The translations under genes and the position numbers were made by a program. The notes beneath the pieces are model-generated. The model did no database searches, had not been told where the DNA came from, and was given only the letters and a program-made list of their open reading frames with translations. From positions 218,374-282,373 of the forward strand of contig NZ_JAFBBD010000008.1 in NCBI RefSeq assembly GCF_016906995.1: DNA of 64,000 nt. The letters are read 5' to 3'. This document shows positions 17,833-26,537 of this stretch, in pieces (position 1 is the first letter of the stretch; each line of letters starts with the position of its first letter). Source of the stretch: Spongiibacter marinus (GTDB lineage Bacteria; Pseudomonadota; Gammaproteobacteria; Pseudomonadales; Spongiibacteraceae).

Positions 17833-17864
17833 AGCCCCGCTTGAGCTTGAACCGCAGCGGGGCT
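17833..17864 (+). terminator. GC-rich hairpin after the patatin gene, no U-tract
   Basis: AGCCCCGCT (17833-17841) pairs perfectly with AGCGGGGCT (17856-17864) across a 14-base loop. It lies 19 bases after the stop. There is no run of T afterwards, so it could be a weak or factor-assisted terminator or an mRNA-stabilising stem. Confidence 0.4.
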
Positions 17865-17912
17865 GCTCGTACTATTTGCTTTCCTCAGGCCTGCCTAACA
17901 ACGGAGAGTAGT

Positions 17913-18353
17913 ATGGTCGAACCTACAACCTTTACCCCCTATATATCAGCTTTTGGTGGCGCCTTAATTGGCTTGTCAGCCGTTTTGCTTATGTGGTCTG
18001 TGGGCCGTATTGCCGGGATATCCGGAATCGTTGCCGGGGCAGCCTTGGAACACGGTGAGGAGCGTAACTGGCGACTGCTGTTCCTGCTGGGGTTATTCAT
18101 TGGCGCGGGCGCAACAGCGGCGCTAAGTGGGGCACTAGACGATATTCAGCCCCTGGTGTCGACGCCGGTGCTGGTTGCCGCAGGCGTACTCGTTGGTGTC
18201 GGTACGTCTATGGGCTCAGGCTGCACCTCTGGTCACGGCGTATGCGGCATCTCGCGTTTTTCCTGGCGCTCGATTGTCGCCACGTGCCTATTCATGTTGA
18301 GCGGCTTTGTTACGGTATTTGTGATGCGCCATGTACTGGGAGAAGGCCTGTGA
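17913..18353 (+). CDS. YeeE/YedE family transporter, first half subunit
   Basis: A 146-residue membrane protein with about four hydrophobic segments and the family signature GSGCTSGHGVCG. YeeE/YedE proteins move thiosulfate or other sulfur compounds across the inner membrane. Here the transporter is split into two small genes, as in many proteobacteria, rather than broken by a frameshift. The ATG at 17913 has GGAGAG upstream; an in-frame ATG at 17841 lies in the region of the hairpin and is less likely. Its stop overlaps the next gene (GTGA). Confidence 0.85.
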   Translation: MVEPTTFTPYISAFGGALIGLSAVLLMWSVGRIAGISGIVAGAALEHGEERNWRLLFLLGLFIGAGATAALSGALDDIQPLVSTPVLVAAGVLVGVGTSMGSGCTSGHGVCGISRFSWRSIVATCLFMLSGFVTVFVMRHVLGEGL

Positions 18354-18760
18354 AGAATATTGTCATAGTGTTGGCGGGGGCCTTGTTTGGCGCTGGTATT
18401 GCGATTTCCGGAATGGCCAATCCGGCCAAGGTACAGAATTTCCTCGACCTCTTCGGGGTGTGGGATCCGAGTTTAGCCTTTGTTATGGGCGCAGCGCTTG
18501 TAGTTGCAACACCCGCCTATTTTTTCGTTTTTAAAGCGGGTAAACCGAAATTTGCTGAGCGTTTTCACTTGCCCGAACGCAAGGATATTGACCGCAAGCT
18601 TGTGGCCGGAGCCGTGCTGTTTGGCATGGGATGGGGCTTGAGTGGTCTTTGTCCCGCTCCGGCACTGGTAGCGATACTCAGCGGTATTGGTCACTTTGTT
18701 GTGTTTGCCCTGGCAATGCTTGCCGGCATGATCCTTCAGCGGCAGTTTATGTCGCGATAG
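18350..18760 (+). CDS. YeeE/YedE family transporter, second half subunit
   Basis: A 136-residue membrane protein with about four hydrophobic segments. It shows the C-terminal-half signature: GAGIAISGMANP near the start and GWGLSGLCPAPAL later. It pairs with the preceding gene to make a full sulfur-compound transporter. The GTG at 18350 overlaps the stop of the first subunit, giving translational coupling. No rhodanese or sulfur oxygenase gene is adjacent, so the transported species is not clear. Confidence 0.84.
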   Translation: MKNIVIVLAGALFGAGIAISGMANPAKVQNFLDLFGVWDPSLAFVMGAALVVATPAYFFVFKAGKPKFAERFHLPERKDIDRKLVAGAVLFGMGWGLSGLCPAPALVAILSGIGHFVVFALAMLAGMILQRQFMSR

Positions 18761-18836
18761 CGCCTGTGGAAAGTGCCGGATTGAGTGTAAACTGCAGGCT
18801 CTTAAAAAATAAGCGCCTAGCGCGATGGGAGTGCTC

Positions 18837-19310
18837 ATGACGGTAAGTTTGCAATTTGAGCAGGATCTGGAAACGGTATGGAACCGACTTCAAGACCCTG
18901 ATTTTCGTGTGGAACGCAGTTTAGCGCTGGGTGAACTCAGCGCCGATTGCGAAATTGAGGATCACGGTGACACGCTTACTGTGCATATGACGCGTGAAGT
19001 GACGAGGGAGTTGCCGTCAGTACTGGCTAAGGTTTTTAACCCGAAGCAAACGCTCAAATTTGTCGAAGAGTGGCAGGCCGATGGTGACGGATGGTCCGGT
19101 ACCATTCAGATTACCGTAGACGGCCAGCCGGTGGTGCTGTCTGCAGAAATGTCGCTTCAGCCAAAAGGCAGTGGTTGTGAATACCGCGTCAGCCATCGCT
19201 GCAAGGCAAAGATCCCCCTGGTTGGTGGCAAAGTTGAGAAATTCGTCTTGTCCCAGACCGATAGCGGTGCGGTGGATGAGTTGAACTACCTCAAGTCAGA
19301 TCTTGGCTAA
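18837..19310 (+). CDS. DUF2505 domain protein (SRPBCC-like)
   Basis: A soluble protein of about 157 residues matching DUF2505. Members resemble the START/SRPBCC hydrophobic-ligand-binding fold and have no assigned function. Visible features are alternating beta-strand-like segments, VTRELPSVLAKVF, and a C-terminal helix after KIPLVGGKVEKFV. Two in-frame ATGs exist. GGGAGTG between them is a good ribosome site for the second, so I chose 18837 over 18825. It is convergent with dusC, 7 bases apart. Confidence 0.75.
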   Translation: MTVSLQFEQDLETVWNRLQDPDFRVERSLALGELSADCEIEDHGDTLTVHMTREVTRELPSVLAKVFNPKQTLKFVEEWQADGDGWSGTIQITVDGQPVVLSAEMSLQPKGSGCEYRVSHRCKAKIPLVGGKVEKFVLSQTDSGAVDELNYLKSDLG

Positions 19311-19317
19311 GTCCTTC

Positions 19318-20274
19318 TCAGGCTGCTTGCTGGCGATCCAGTAATGCAGCCTGCAGATCCTGCGGCGCGCGCAGGCGTTTGATCTCTTCGAATAGCCCTG
19401 CGGCCTCTGGGTAGTGGCGGCGCAAATATCCCAGCCACTGTTTCACGGGCCCGCCAACGTGGCGCGGCGCACAGTTGATCAGGCTGTCCTGAAACAGCTC
19501 GCGCACCATTGGAAATATCTGCTGCCAGTCTTTGTCTTGGTAGCCATCGCCAGCCTGCGCGGCTTTAATCGACAGGGCGAGATCTGGGCGCGACAGAATT
19601 CCTCTACCCAGCATAATATCGTTGCAGCCACTGTCATTTAGGCATTTCTCGGCATCTGTAGGGCTCCATATTTCACCGTTCGCGACAATGGGAATTGCGA
19701 AACGCTCGCCTGCCGGGGCGATTTCATGCCAGTGGGCGGGCGGCGTGTAACCGTCGTCGCGCGTGCGAGCGTGTACTGTCAGCTGCTGGGCACCACCGTC
19801 CACAATGGCGGCGACGACATCCAAAAAGCGGCTGCGGTCGCGGTAACCCAGGCGGATTTTTACGGTCAAAGGACAGTGCTTGGGCAAAGCCGCTCGGATT
19901 TCACCCACGATGTTATGGATCAGCTCGGGCTCGTCCAGCAGCACAGAACCGCCTCGATGGCGATTGACGCATTTAGCTGGACAGCCGAAGTTTAGATCGA
20001 CGCCCAGTGCGCCCAGCTCCGCCGCGCGCGCGGCGTTGTCGGCCATCGGTAACGGCTCGCTGCCCAGCAGTTGAACGTACACTGGAACGCCACTGGGGGT
20101 TTTGCCGTCGTGTTGCAGTTCAGGGCAGAGGCGATGGAACACCCTTGGCGGCAGCAGTTGGTTGGTGACGCGAACAAATTCGGTAATACAGCGGTCGATG
20201 CCGCCTGCGCTGGCCAGCAGTGCGCGCATGCGTGCGTTGACGACACCCTCCATCGGGGCAAGATGAATTTGCAT
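19318..20274 (-). CDS. dusC: tRNA-dihydrouridine(16) synthase
   Basis: FMN enzyme that reduces uridine to dihydrouridine in the tRNA D-loop. It has 318 residues, with LAPMEGVVNARMR at the FMN site, the catalytic Cys in LNFGCPAKCVN, then RHRGGSVLL, VHARTRDDGY and IVANGEIW. The RHRGGS block and overall length favour the DusC subfamily over DusA or DusB. The gene is divergent from the GspC-like gene that starts 86 bases away. Confidence 0.9.
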   Translation of the reverse strand: MQIHLAPMEGVVNARMRALLASAGGIDRCITEFVRVTNQLLPPRVFHRLCPELQHDGKTPSGVPVYVQLLGSEPLPMADNAARAAELGALGVDLNFGCPAKCVNRHRGGSVLLDEPELIHNIVGEIRAALPKHCPLTVKIRLGYRDRSRFLDVVAAIVDGGAQQLTVHARTRDDGYTPPAHWHEIAPAGERFAIPIVANGEIWSPTDAEKCLNDSGCNDIMLGRGILSRPDLALSIKAAQAGDGYQDKDWQQIFPMVRELFQDSLINCAPRHVGGPVKQWLGYLRRHYPEAAGLFEEIKRLRAPQDLQAALLDRQQAA

Positions 20275-20359
20275 GGCGTGGATGCTCTGAGAAACGTAAA
20301 ATAGGCGATCAATGTCGGCGCATTATAGCGAGCTTGCCGGCATCTTTGGGGAATTTACC

Positions 20360-21172
20360 ATGGCAGTGACTAAACGTTCCGGCATATTGTCGATATTGCT
20401 ACTGGCCGTTATAGCTGGCGTAGTGCTGGCTGTGGTTCAGGCCTACTCGATAGCGCCGGATGCCGAGGCGCTGGCCGAAGAGTCAGAAATCTTTAACGCC
20501 GACGACGCGCAGTGGTTTGGTGAGGAGCCCGAGACCCGCAGAGTCGTCGTGGGTTTGGCCGTACAACAAGCGCAGGGGGTCGAACAGGCCCTGGTTGCGG
20601 TTGACGGGCAGGAGCGCTTTGTGCGGTCGGGTGATACCTTGGCGGCGCCCTGCCTGCGCGTTGCAGAAATTCTGGACGCGAGCCTCCTGCTGGACAGTTG
20701 TGGGGCGTATCAATTGTTGCCCATTGGCGGCGGTGGCTTCCACTATAAGCCGCTGGCGACTGGCAGGCCCCAGCCAGCAGCGAGGGTGGAGACCGTTGAT
20801 CTGCGTGGCAACAATGCTGTCACCACATTGGTTGCTGAATACCTTGAGCGCTTGTATACCTCGCCACTGTCGCTGCGCGGGGCGGTGAAAGTAGAGCGTA
20901 AGAAGTCGGACTCCGGTGAGCGGGAGTACTACCTTTACCCGGGCAAAGATGAACGCCTTTTTTCCCAGCTGCCGCTTCGTAGCGGCGATCGCTTGCACGC
21001 CGTCAATGGCATTGCGCTGAGCGATAGCGAGGCGTTGAGCGACTTGTATGAGCGTCTCGACGAGGTGGAGGCGATCACCATTACTTTGGCGCAGAAGCAA
21101 CAGAGCACCAAGATAGTATTAGTGTCCTTGCCAGCGACCGTTCAGGCAATGATTCGCCTCGCAGCCGAGTAG
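20360..21172 (+). CDS. orphan GspC-like type II secretion protein
   Basis: A 270-residue inner-membrane protein with GspC architecture: a single N-terminal membrane anchor (about 8-27), a periplasmic HR-like domain (about 55-135, with VVVGLAV, GQERFVRSGD and LLLDSCG) and a PDZ-like C-terminus (about 190-260, with YYLYPG, LRSGDRLHAVNG). It is not the operon's GspC, which lies 0.8 kb downstream, and the two are clearly diverged. An upstream in-frame start at 20312 would overlap the promoter region; I chose the ATG at 20360. It could modulate secretin gating or serve another secretin. The function is inferred from domain layout only. Confidence 0.65.
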   Translation: MAVTKRSGILSILLLAVIAGVVLAVVQAYSIAPDAEALAEESEIFNADDAQWFGEEPETRRVVVGLAVQQAQGVEQALVAVDGQERFVRSGDTLAAPCLRVAEILDASLLLDSCGAYQLLPIGGGGFHYKPLATGRPQPAARVETVDLRGNNAVTTLVAEYLERLYTSPLSLRGAVKVERKKSDSGEREYYLYPGKDERLFSQLPLRSGDRLHAVNGIALSDSEALSDLYERLDEVEAITITLAQKQQSTKIVLVSLPATVQAMIRLAAE

Positions 21173-21309
21173 TTGCTTCGCAGAATTCAGTGCGCATTTT
21201 CTTGCGAAATGATTGACTTTCCTTAATATTTTGTCGGCCTCTCGGGTAGTATACTGAGCCAAACAATAGCGGCGACTCAGCTGCCCCGCAGCACTGTACG
21301 GAGAGAACG

Positions 21310-21483
21310 ATGAGCGACTATAAAAAATGGGAATGTGTTATCTGTGGCTTCATTTATGATGAGGCAGAGGGTATTCCCGATGACGGTATTCCCGCTGGCA
21401 CACGCTGGGACGATGTTCCCGAGGACTGGGAGTGCCCCGATTGTGGTATTAGTAAGTTCGACTTCGATATGGTTGAGGCTTAG
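21310..21483 (+). CDS. rubA: rubredoxin
   Basis: A 57-residue one-electron carrier. The iron is bound by four Cys in two loops: [11 protein letters not shown] near the start and [13 protein letters not shown] near the end, with the conserved aromatic residues between. The acidic character and length are typical. In gammaproteobacteria such rubredoxins pass electrons to alkane hydroxylases or to oxygen/peroxide-detoxifying proteins; no such partner is next to it. GGAGAGA precedes the ATG. A strong hairpin follows the stop, so it is probably transcribed alone. Confidence 0.95.
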   Translation: MSDYKKWECVICGFIYDEAEGIPDDGIPAGTRWDDVPEDWECPDCGISKFDFDMVEA

Positions 21484-21501
21484 CCACCTGCATCACCGAC
21501 A

Positions 21502-21535
21502 CTGCACTCTGCCGCTGATTTTCAGCAGAGTGCAG
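21502..21535 (+). terminator. strong hairpin after rubredoxin gene, no U-tract
   Basis: CTGCACTCTGC (21502-21512) pairs perfectly with GCAGAGTGCAG (21525-21535), 19 bases after the rubredoxin stop. No T-run follows, so intrinsic termination is not certain; it may act with Rho or protect the 3' end of the short mRNA. Confidence 0.45.
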
Positions 21536-21643
21536 CACCCCTCAAAAATTACCTTCCACTGTGCGCCTCGCACATTGCCTCTGTTACACTAGGCCGGATT
21601 TGGCGCAAAAGCGTCGTTCAACTGTCCAAGACCAGAGGTAACT

Positions 21644-21811
21644 ATGCAAATGATAAAAAAAGCCTTGTTATTATCTTCACTGTTGTTGGCGGCCGCCTGT
21701 GCTCCCGAAGTGGGTTCCGAGGCATGGTGCGCGGCGATGAAGGAAAAGCCCAAAGGTGATTGGAGCGTCAACGAAGCAAGCGACTACACCAAACACTGCG
21801 TATTTAAATAG
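21644..21811 (+). CDS. DUF3012 small lipoprotein
   Basis: A 55-residue protein with a lipoprotein signal: MIKK, a hydrophobic core, then LLAAAC with the lipid-modified Cys at 19. The mature part (about 37 residues) has the family block EVGSEAWCAAMKEKPKGDW and ends TKHCVFK, leaving two further cysteines that could form a disulfide. The function of DUF3012 is unknown. The residue after the lipid Cys is Ala, not Asp, which by the usual Lol rule favours the outer membrane. AGAGGTAAC precedes the ATG. It is followed by a candidate terminator. Confidence 0.85.
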   Translation: MQMIKKALLLSSLLLAAACAPEVGSEAWCAAMKEKPKGDWSVNEASDYTKHCVFK

Positions 21812-21823
21812 TGATAAGCCTGT

Positions 21824-21850
21824 CCGGGCCGGGTAGCTTTGCCCGGTTTT
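21824..21850 (+). terminator. candidate intrinsic terminator after DUF3012 gene
   Basis: CCGGGC (21824-21829) pairs with GCCCGG (21841-21846), followed by TTTT. The stem is short but GC-only and lies 12 bases after the lipoprotein stop, separating it from the gsp operon. Confidence 0.5.
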
Positions 21851-21994
21851 GATGACGGTTTGATGAAAAGGGCATTGCAAGCCTGGCTGACTCCGGCTAA
21901 AACCTTGCAAAAGCGTCGTTCGTGGTAAGAAAAATGTCACACTGTTTCTCTACTATGCGTCGCTTAGCTACAACGGTAGGGATGATGTACAACT

Positions 21995-22873
21995 GTGGAT
22001 AAATTGGCGGTAGTAAAAATTTTGCGTAGCTCCCAGTTGCGCTCCGCCATCAGCGCCTTGCTTTTAGTGTTGTTGATTGTGTTGCTGACCGAGCTATTTT
22101 GGAGTGTCGCCAGCATCTTGCGCACGCCAACGTTGCCCCCGGCCAGCGTTGCCACGGTTGATGTTGCGACAGGCAATGGCCCTGACTACAGTGTCCAGTC
22201 TTTGCTAGCCGTCCCCCTGTTTGGCGAGCCACCCAAGGCGGCGGTGGATGAACAGACGATCCAGAAGGATATCAAGCGCAGCCGTCTGAAAATTACCGTG
22301 CTTGGCGTTGTTGCCGGCAGCAAAGACAGTGGCGTGGCGATTCTGCGCCACGGCAGCAAGACTAAAGCCTACGGTGTGGGGGAAAAGATAGAAGTGGCTG
22401 GGGCCGTGAAACTGTTGGCGGTAATGCCTGACCACATTGTGATTGAGAACAACCGCAAGCAGGAAAAAATTGAACTGCAAAAACGCCGCGTGAGCCAGGG
22501 GATTAGCGCAACAGCCACTCCCTCAGCGGCGAACGGCGATGTGATCGACCTGAATCGTGCTGAAATTCGCGATCTTATCGGCGACCCGCGGCAGACAATT
22601 CAAAATAGCCCGCTGCGTTTGGCGCGCTTTTTTGCCGCGAGCCCGGTAATGGAGGGCGAGCAGCTGATTGGCTACGAGATGAAACCGGGGCGCGATCCAC
22701 GCCTTTTTAAACTGCTTGATTTGAAGCCAGGCGATGTCGTTTTATCGGTGAATGGCCAGTCGTTGTCGGAGTTGCCGACTACCGAATTAATGAAGCTGAT
22801 GGAAACCACGCAATCCTTCGAGCTGCTTGTGCAGCGCAACAATACGATTTTGAGTAAAAGATTGGATATATGA
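21995..22873 (+). CDS. gspC: type II secretion system protein GspC
   Basis: Inner-membrane subunit that links the cytoplasmic-membrane platform to the secretin. It has 292 residues: a membrane anchor at about 16-38, an HR domain at about 70-160 (VPLFGEPP, ITVLGVVAG, AYGVGEKI), and a PDZ domain at about 215-290 (GYEMKPGRDPRLFKLL, LKPGDVVLSVNG). The HR domain binds the N-terminal domain of GspD. The start is a GTG. The end overlaps gspD by 4 bases (ATGA), beginning a tightly packed twelve-gene operon. Confidence 0.93.
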   Translation: MDKLAVVKILRSSQLRSAISALLLVLLIVLLTELFWSVASILRTPTLPPASVATVDVATGNGPDYSVQSLLAVPLFGEPPKAAVDEQTIQKDIKRSRLKITVLGVVAGSKDSGVAILRHGSKTKAYGVGEKIEVAGAVKLLAVMPDHIVIENNRKQEKIELQKRRVSQGISATATPSAANGDVIDLNRAEIRDLIGDPRQTIQNSPLRLARFFAASPVMEGEQLIGYEMKPGRDPRLFKLLDLKPGDVVLSVNGQSLSELPTTELMKLMETTQSFELLVQRNNTILSKRLDI

Positions 22874-25056
22874 AAACTTTTCTCCTGAGCCTATCACTGC
22901 TGGTGGTACTGGCCGCGCCGCTGCAAGCCGCTTATGCCGAACGCTTCGAACTCGACATGCAAAATGTGGATATCGGTGAATTTATCGACACGGTTGCCAA
23001 ATTGACGGGCAAAACCATTGTTGTAGACAGCCGAGTGAAGGGCAAGGTCAGCGTTCAGAGCCACAGAAAACTCGACGCCGATGAACTGTATCAAATCTTC
23101 CTGCTGCAGCTCGGGGTAGAGGGTTACTCTGCGGTCGAGGCCGGCGACGGTGTGCTCAAAGTTATTCCAAATCAAGCGGCGAAAATAGAAGGCATTGAGG
23201 TTCAGCGTTCCTCCGCCGCAGTGGGTCGCAGTGAGTCCATCATTACCCGCATCGCGCAGCTGCAAAATGCGGATTCCGACGAGCTGGTGAAGTCATTACG
23301 GCCGCTTGTCGACAATAAAGTCGGGGTAATCACCAGTTACTCCGATGCCAATATCATCTTGATTACCGATCGCGAATCCAATGTTCGCCGTTTGATGTCG
23401 ATCATCTCGGCCGTTAACTCTGTCGACTCCCAGTTGATGGAGACCGTGGTGTTGCGTAATTCGTCGGCGGAAGAGGTGGAGCGCGTTTTAAACAAAGTGC
23501 TGTCGCAACAAACGCGCAAACGGGGATCATCCAAACCTGTTGTCGCGGCGGACCCACGGACGAATACGCTTATTCTGTTTGGTGACGACGAGGCGCGTAG
23601 TTACTTGCGCCGGCTTGTCGCTGACCTGGATAGCGAGGTGTCCAGCCAATCAAATATCCGCGTTAAGTACCTGAAGTACGCCAAAGCGGAGGAACTGGCA
23701 AAAGTTCTGAAAAGCATAAGCGACACCATTGTTAAAGATGAGCAAAGCGCGGGCCGAAATGCGGCGCCGGGCGTGTCTTCGTCAATTAACATTGAAGCCC
23801 ACGAGCAGACGAACTCCATCGTCATGTCGGGTAGCCCACATATTATCTCTGACTTGGAAAAAATCATTCGCGACCTGGATATCCGTCGTGCCCAGGTGTT
23901 GGTCGAAGCCATCATTATTGAAGTGACGGACAGCAAGGCCAAAGAGTTAGGCGTGCAGTGGTTGTTCAGAGGGTCTCAAGAGGGCAGCACACCCGCAGGC
24001 GGCATTAATTTCGGCGGCGGTGCATCCGGTACCAGCGGCACACCGGGAATCATTAGTCTGTTGGCTGGCAGCGATGCTGCGGCGGCAGCGGCATCGACGG
24101 TCAAGGGCGCTGCCATCGGTCTTGGGAAACTGTCGGATGGCTTTAGCTTCGCTACCCTGGTCTCGGCGTTGGCGAGTGACTCGGAGTCAAATATTCTCTC
24201 TACGCCCAGCCTGCTCACCTTGGACAACGAAGAGGCGTCTATTCTGGTGGGGCAGGAAATTCCGGTGATCACTGGTTCAACTGCCAGCTCCACAAATACC
24301 AATCCTTTCCAGACCATCGAGCGGCAAGAGGTGGGGACTAAGCTCCTGATGACGCCGCAGATTAACGATGGCGATGCTGTGCAAATGACCATCGAACAGG
24401 AGGTCTCCTCGCTCAGCCCGGCAACCAATGCCGCCGATGTTATTACCAATAAGCGCACCATAAAAACGACAGTACTGGTGAACGACGGCGCAACAATTGT
24501 GCTGGGCGGCCTTATTGATGATCAGGTCAATGAGCAGACGGCGAAGGTGCCGTTGTTGGGCGATATCCCCCTGTTGGGCAGATTGTTTCGCGCGGACAAC
24601 ACCAGCATGTCCAAGCGCAATTTGATGGTGTTTATCCGGCCAACGATCGTCCGTGACCAGGCAACACTCTCTGAACTCAGTGGCAGAAAGTACAACTTTA
24701 TTCGCACCGAGCAGTTAGCTAAAGCTGCATCCGGTATTTCCTTGTTCCCATTCACCGAGCTATCGGTGTTACCAGAATGGTCCGGCCTGGAGCCGTCGCC
24801 GGTAGATTTACTGCCCCGCGAAACCCTGGCTGAGCCGCCGGTTAAGGCATCGCCAGCCGCCGACACTGAACCGGCACCGCAGAATGCACCAGCGCCGCAA
24901 CCACCGGCGCAGCAGGGCGCCGCTGCCAGCCCGGCAGAGGAAGCGCCGGTTACGGCCGAGCCCATAGAGTGGCGCAAGGACGAATGCAGTCGCCGGGTAC
25001 GCGCTGGCTCGAAGATGCCGCGCCGCTGCGACGGCGCTGAGGATGGCCAAGCCTGA
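22870..25056 (+). CDS. gspD: type II secretion system secretin GspD
   Basis: Outer-membrane channel of the secretion system. It has 728 residues: a signal peptide ending near residue 23 (AYA), N0 beginning at FELDMQNVDI, N1-N3 repeats (about 115-350), and the secretin core to about residue 595 with VPLLGDIPLLGRLFR. After the core there is an unusual Pro/Ala/Glu-rich tail (about 640-705) that ends in a basic, Cys-containing segment. No lipobox is present. The glycine-rich stretch around residues 376-390 is the usual N3 or cap loop. The stop overlaps the gspE start. Confidence 0.96.
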   Translation: MKTFLLSLSLLVVLAAPLQAAYAERFELDMQNVDIGEFIDTVAKLTGKTIVVDSRVKGKVSVQSHRKLDADELYQIFLLQLGVEGYSAVEAGDGVLKVIPNQAAKIEGIEVQRSSAAVGRSESIITRIAQLQNADSDELVKSLRPLVDNKVGVITSYSDANIILITDRESNVRRLMSIISAVNSVDSQLMETVVLRNSSAEEVERVLNKVLSQQTRKRGSSKPVVAADPRTNTLILFGDDEARSYLRRLVADLDSEVSSQSNIRVKYLKYAKAEELAKVLKSISDTIVKDEQSAGRNAAPGVSSSINIEAHEQTNSIVMSGSPHIISDLEKIIRDLDIRRAQVLVEAIIIEVTDSKAKELGVQWLFRGSQEGSTPAGGINFGGGASGTSGTPGIISLLAGSDAAAAAASTVKGAAIGLGKLSDGFSFATLVSALASDSESNILSTPSLLTLDNEEASILVGQEIPVITGSTASSTNTNPFQTIERQEVGTKLLMTPQINDGDAVQMTIEQEVSSLSPATNAADVITNKRTIKTTVLVNDGATIVLGGLIDDQVNEQTAKVPLLGDIPLLGRLFRADNTSMSKRNLMVFIRPTIVRDQATLSELSGRKYNFIRTEQLAKAASGISLFPFTELSVLPEWSGLEPSPVDLLPRETLAEPPVKASPAADTEPAPQNAPAPQPPAQQGAAASPAEEAPVTAEPIEWRKDECSRRVRAGSKMPRRCDGAEDGQA

Positions 25057-26537
25057 TGTCGCGCCCGTTAAGTTACGCTTTTGCACGCACTAATCGCCTG
25101 TTGGTGGAGGACGGCGAGCACGGCCCTCAGGTGCTGGTTTGCCGCACCACGCCAGCGTCTGCCTTAGCAGAGGTTCAGCGCGCACTGAATACGTCTTTTT
25201 CAATGGCGCTATGTGATGAGGACGCGCTGCAAGAGAAGATTAACGAGGCTTTTCAGCGCCAGCAGGGCGATGCGATGTCGGCGATGGGCGATATCAGCGA
25301 CGAAGTGGACCTTGACCGCTTGGCTGAGGAGATCCCCGAGTCTCAGGATCTGTTGGACGCGCAGGATGACGCCCCTGTTATCCGCCTGATTAATGCCTTG
25401 TTCGGTGAAGCGCTAAAGCGCGACGCTTCCGATATTCATATTGAAACCTACGAGAAAACCATGTCGGTTCGCTTGCGAGTGGACGGCATTCTGCAAGAAG
25501 TATTAACGCCCAACCGCCGCCTCGCGCCCTTGCTGGTGTCGCGCATAAAGGTGATGTCTCGCCTCGATATTGCGGAAAAGCGGGTGCCCCAGGATGGTCG
25601 TGTGTCACTGCGGATCGCCGGTCGTTCGGTGGACGTGCGGGTGTCGACCATTCCATCGAATTACGGCGAGCGTGTGGTGATGCGCCTGCTGGATAAACAG
25701 GCTGCGCGAATCGATCTATCTCATCTGGGTATGCCCGAGAGAACGCTGGCGAAACTGACCGACCTGTTGCATCAGCCCAACGGTATTATCCTGGTGACCG
25801 GGCCGACCGGCTCCGGTAAAACCACCACGCTTTATGCTGGGTTGATGGCCTTGAACGACCGCAAGCGGAATATTCTCACCGTGGAAGACCCGGTAGAGTA
25901 CGACATTGAAGGAATCGGTCAGACGCAAGTGCATGCCAAAGTGGGTATGACCTTCGCGAGGGGCCTGCGGGCGATTCTTCGCCAGGACCCTGATGTTGTG
26001 ATGGTCGGCGAGATACGCGACCAAGAGACGGCCGAAATTGCCGTACAGGCATCGTTAACCGGGCACATGGTGTTATCGACCCTGCACACCAACACCGCCA
26101 TCGGCGCCATTACGCGTCTGGTCGACATCGGTGTAGAACCATACTTGATTGCGTCGAGCTTAAAAGGTGTATTGGCACAGCGCCTGGTGCGTCGTTTGTG
26201 TCAGTCCTGCCGCCAGCCAATAACGCTGGATGCGACGGAAGCGCGCCTGCTGGGCGATACCCAGTTAGAGGGTCAGCAAGCCTACAATGCCGGTGGCTGC
26301 GAAGCGTGCCAGCACTCTGGTTATCGCGGTCGCCAGGGCGTCTATGAATTGTTGGTGATCGACAGGGAACTGGCGGAAATGATCCACAATCGCGCCGGCG
26401 AGCAGGAGATTCAGCGCTATGCCAGTGCCCGAATGACAACGCTGATGTCAGAGGGGCGGCGGCTGGTACTCGAAGGCCAAACGAGCCTCGACGAATTGTT
26501 GCGCAGCGTTCGCGAGGGTGCCGATGCCGGCCTTTGA
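25056..26537 (+). CDS. gspE: type II secretion ATPase GspE
   Basis: Cytoplasmic hexameric ATPase that powers pseudopilus assembly. It has 493 residues with Walker A GPTGSGKT (249-256, K255), an Asp box (TVEDPVEY), Walker B (VMVGEIRDQETAE) and a His box (GHMVLSTLHTN). A C-terminal zinc domain has CQSC and CEAC. All catalytic motifs are complete. The ATG overlaps the gspD stop (ATGA-type), and the 3' end overlaps gspF by 14 bases. Confidence 0.97.
   Translation: MSRPLSYAFARTNRLLVEDGEHGPQVLVCRTTPASALAEVQRALNTSFSMALCDEDALQEKINEAFQRQQGDAMSAMGDISDEVDLDRLAEEIPESQDLLDAQDDAPVIRLINALFGEALKRDASDIHIETYEKTMSVRLRVDGILQEVLTPNRRLAPLLVSRIKVMSRLDIAEKRVPQDGRVSLRIAGRSVDVRVSTIPSNYGERVVMRLLDKQAARIDLSHLGMPERTLAKLTDLLHQPNGIILVTGPTGSGKTTTLYAGLMALNDRKRNILTVEDPVEYDIEGIGQTQVHAKVGMTFARGLRAILRQDPDVVMVGEIRDQETAEIAVQASLTGHMVLSTLHTNTAIGAITRLVDIGVEPYLIASSLKGVLAQRLVRRLCQSCRQPITLDATEARLLGDTQLEGQQAYNAGGCEACQHSGYRGRQGVYELLVIDRELAEMIHNRAGEQEIQRYASARMTTLMSEGRRLVLEGQTSLDELLRSVREGADAGL

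Noticed and set aside
17913..18760. Possible frameshift splitting one YeeE/YedE transporter
   Set aside because: Both halves have proper starts, a GTGA overlap and match separate half-size subunits seen in other bacteria.
21213..21255. TTGACT and TATACT upstream of rubredoxin as a promoter
   Set aside because: The spacing is 31 bases, far outside the sigma70 range; TATACT alone is not enough.
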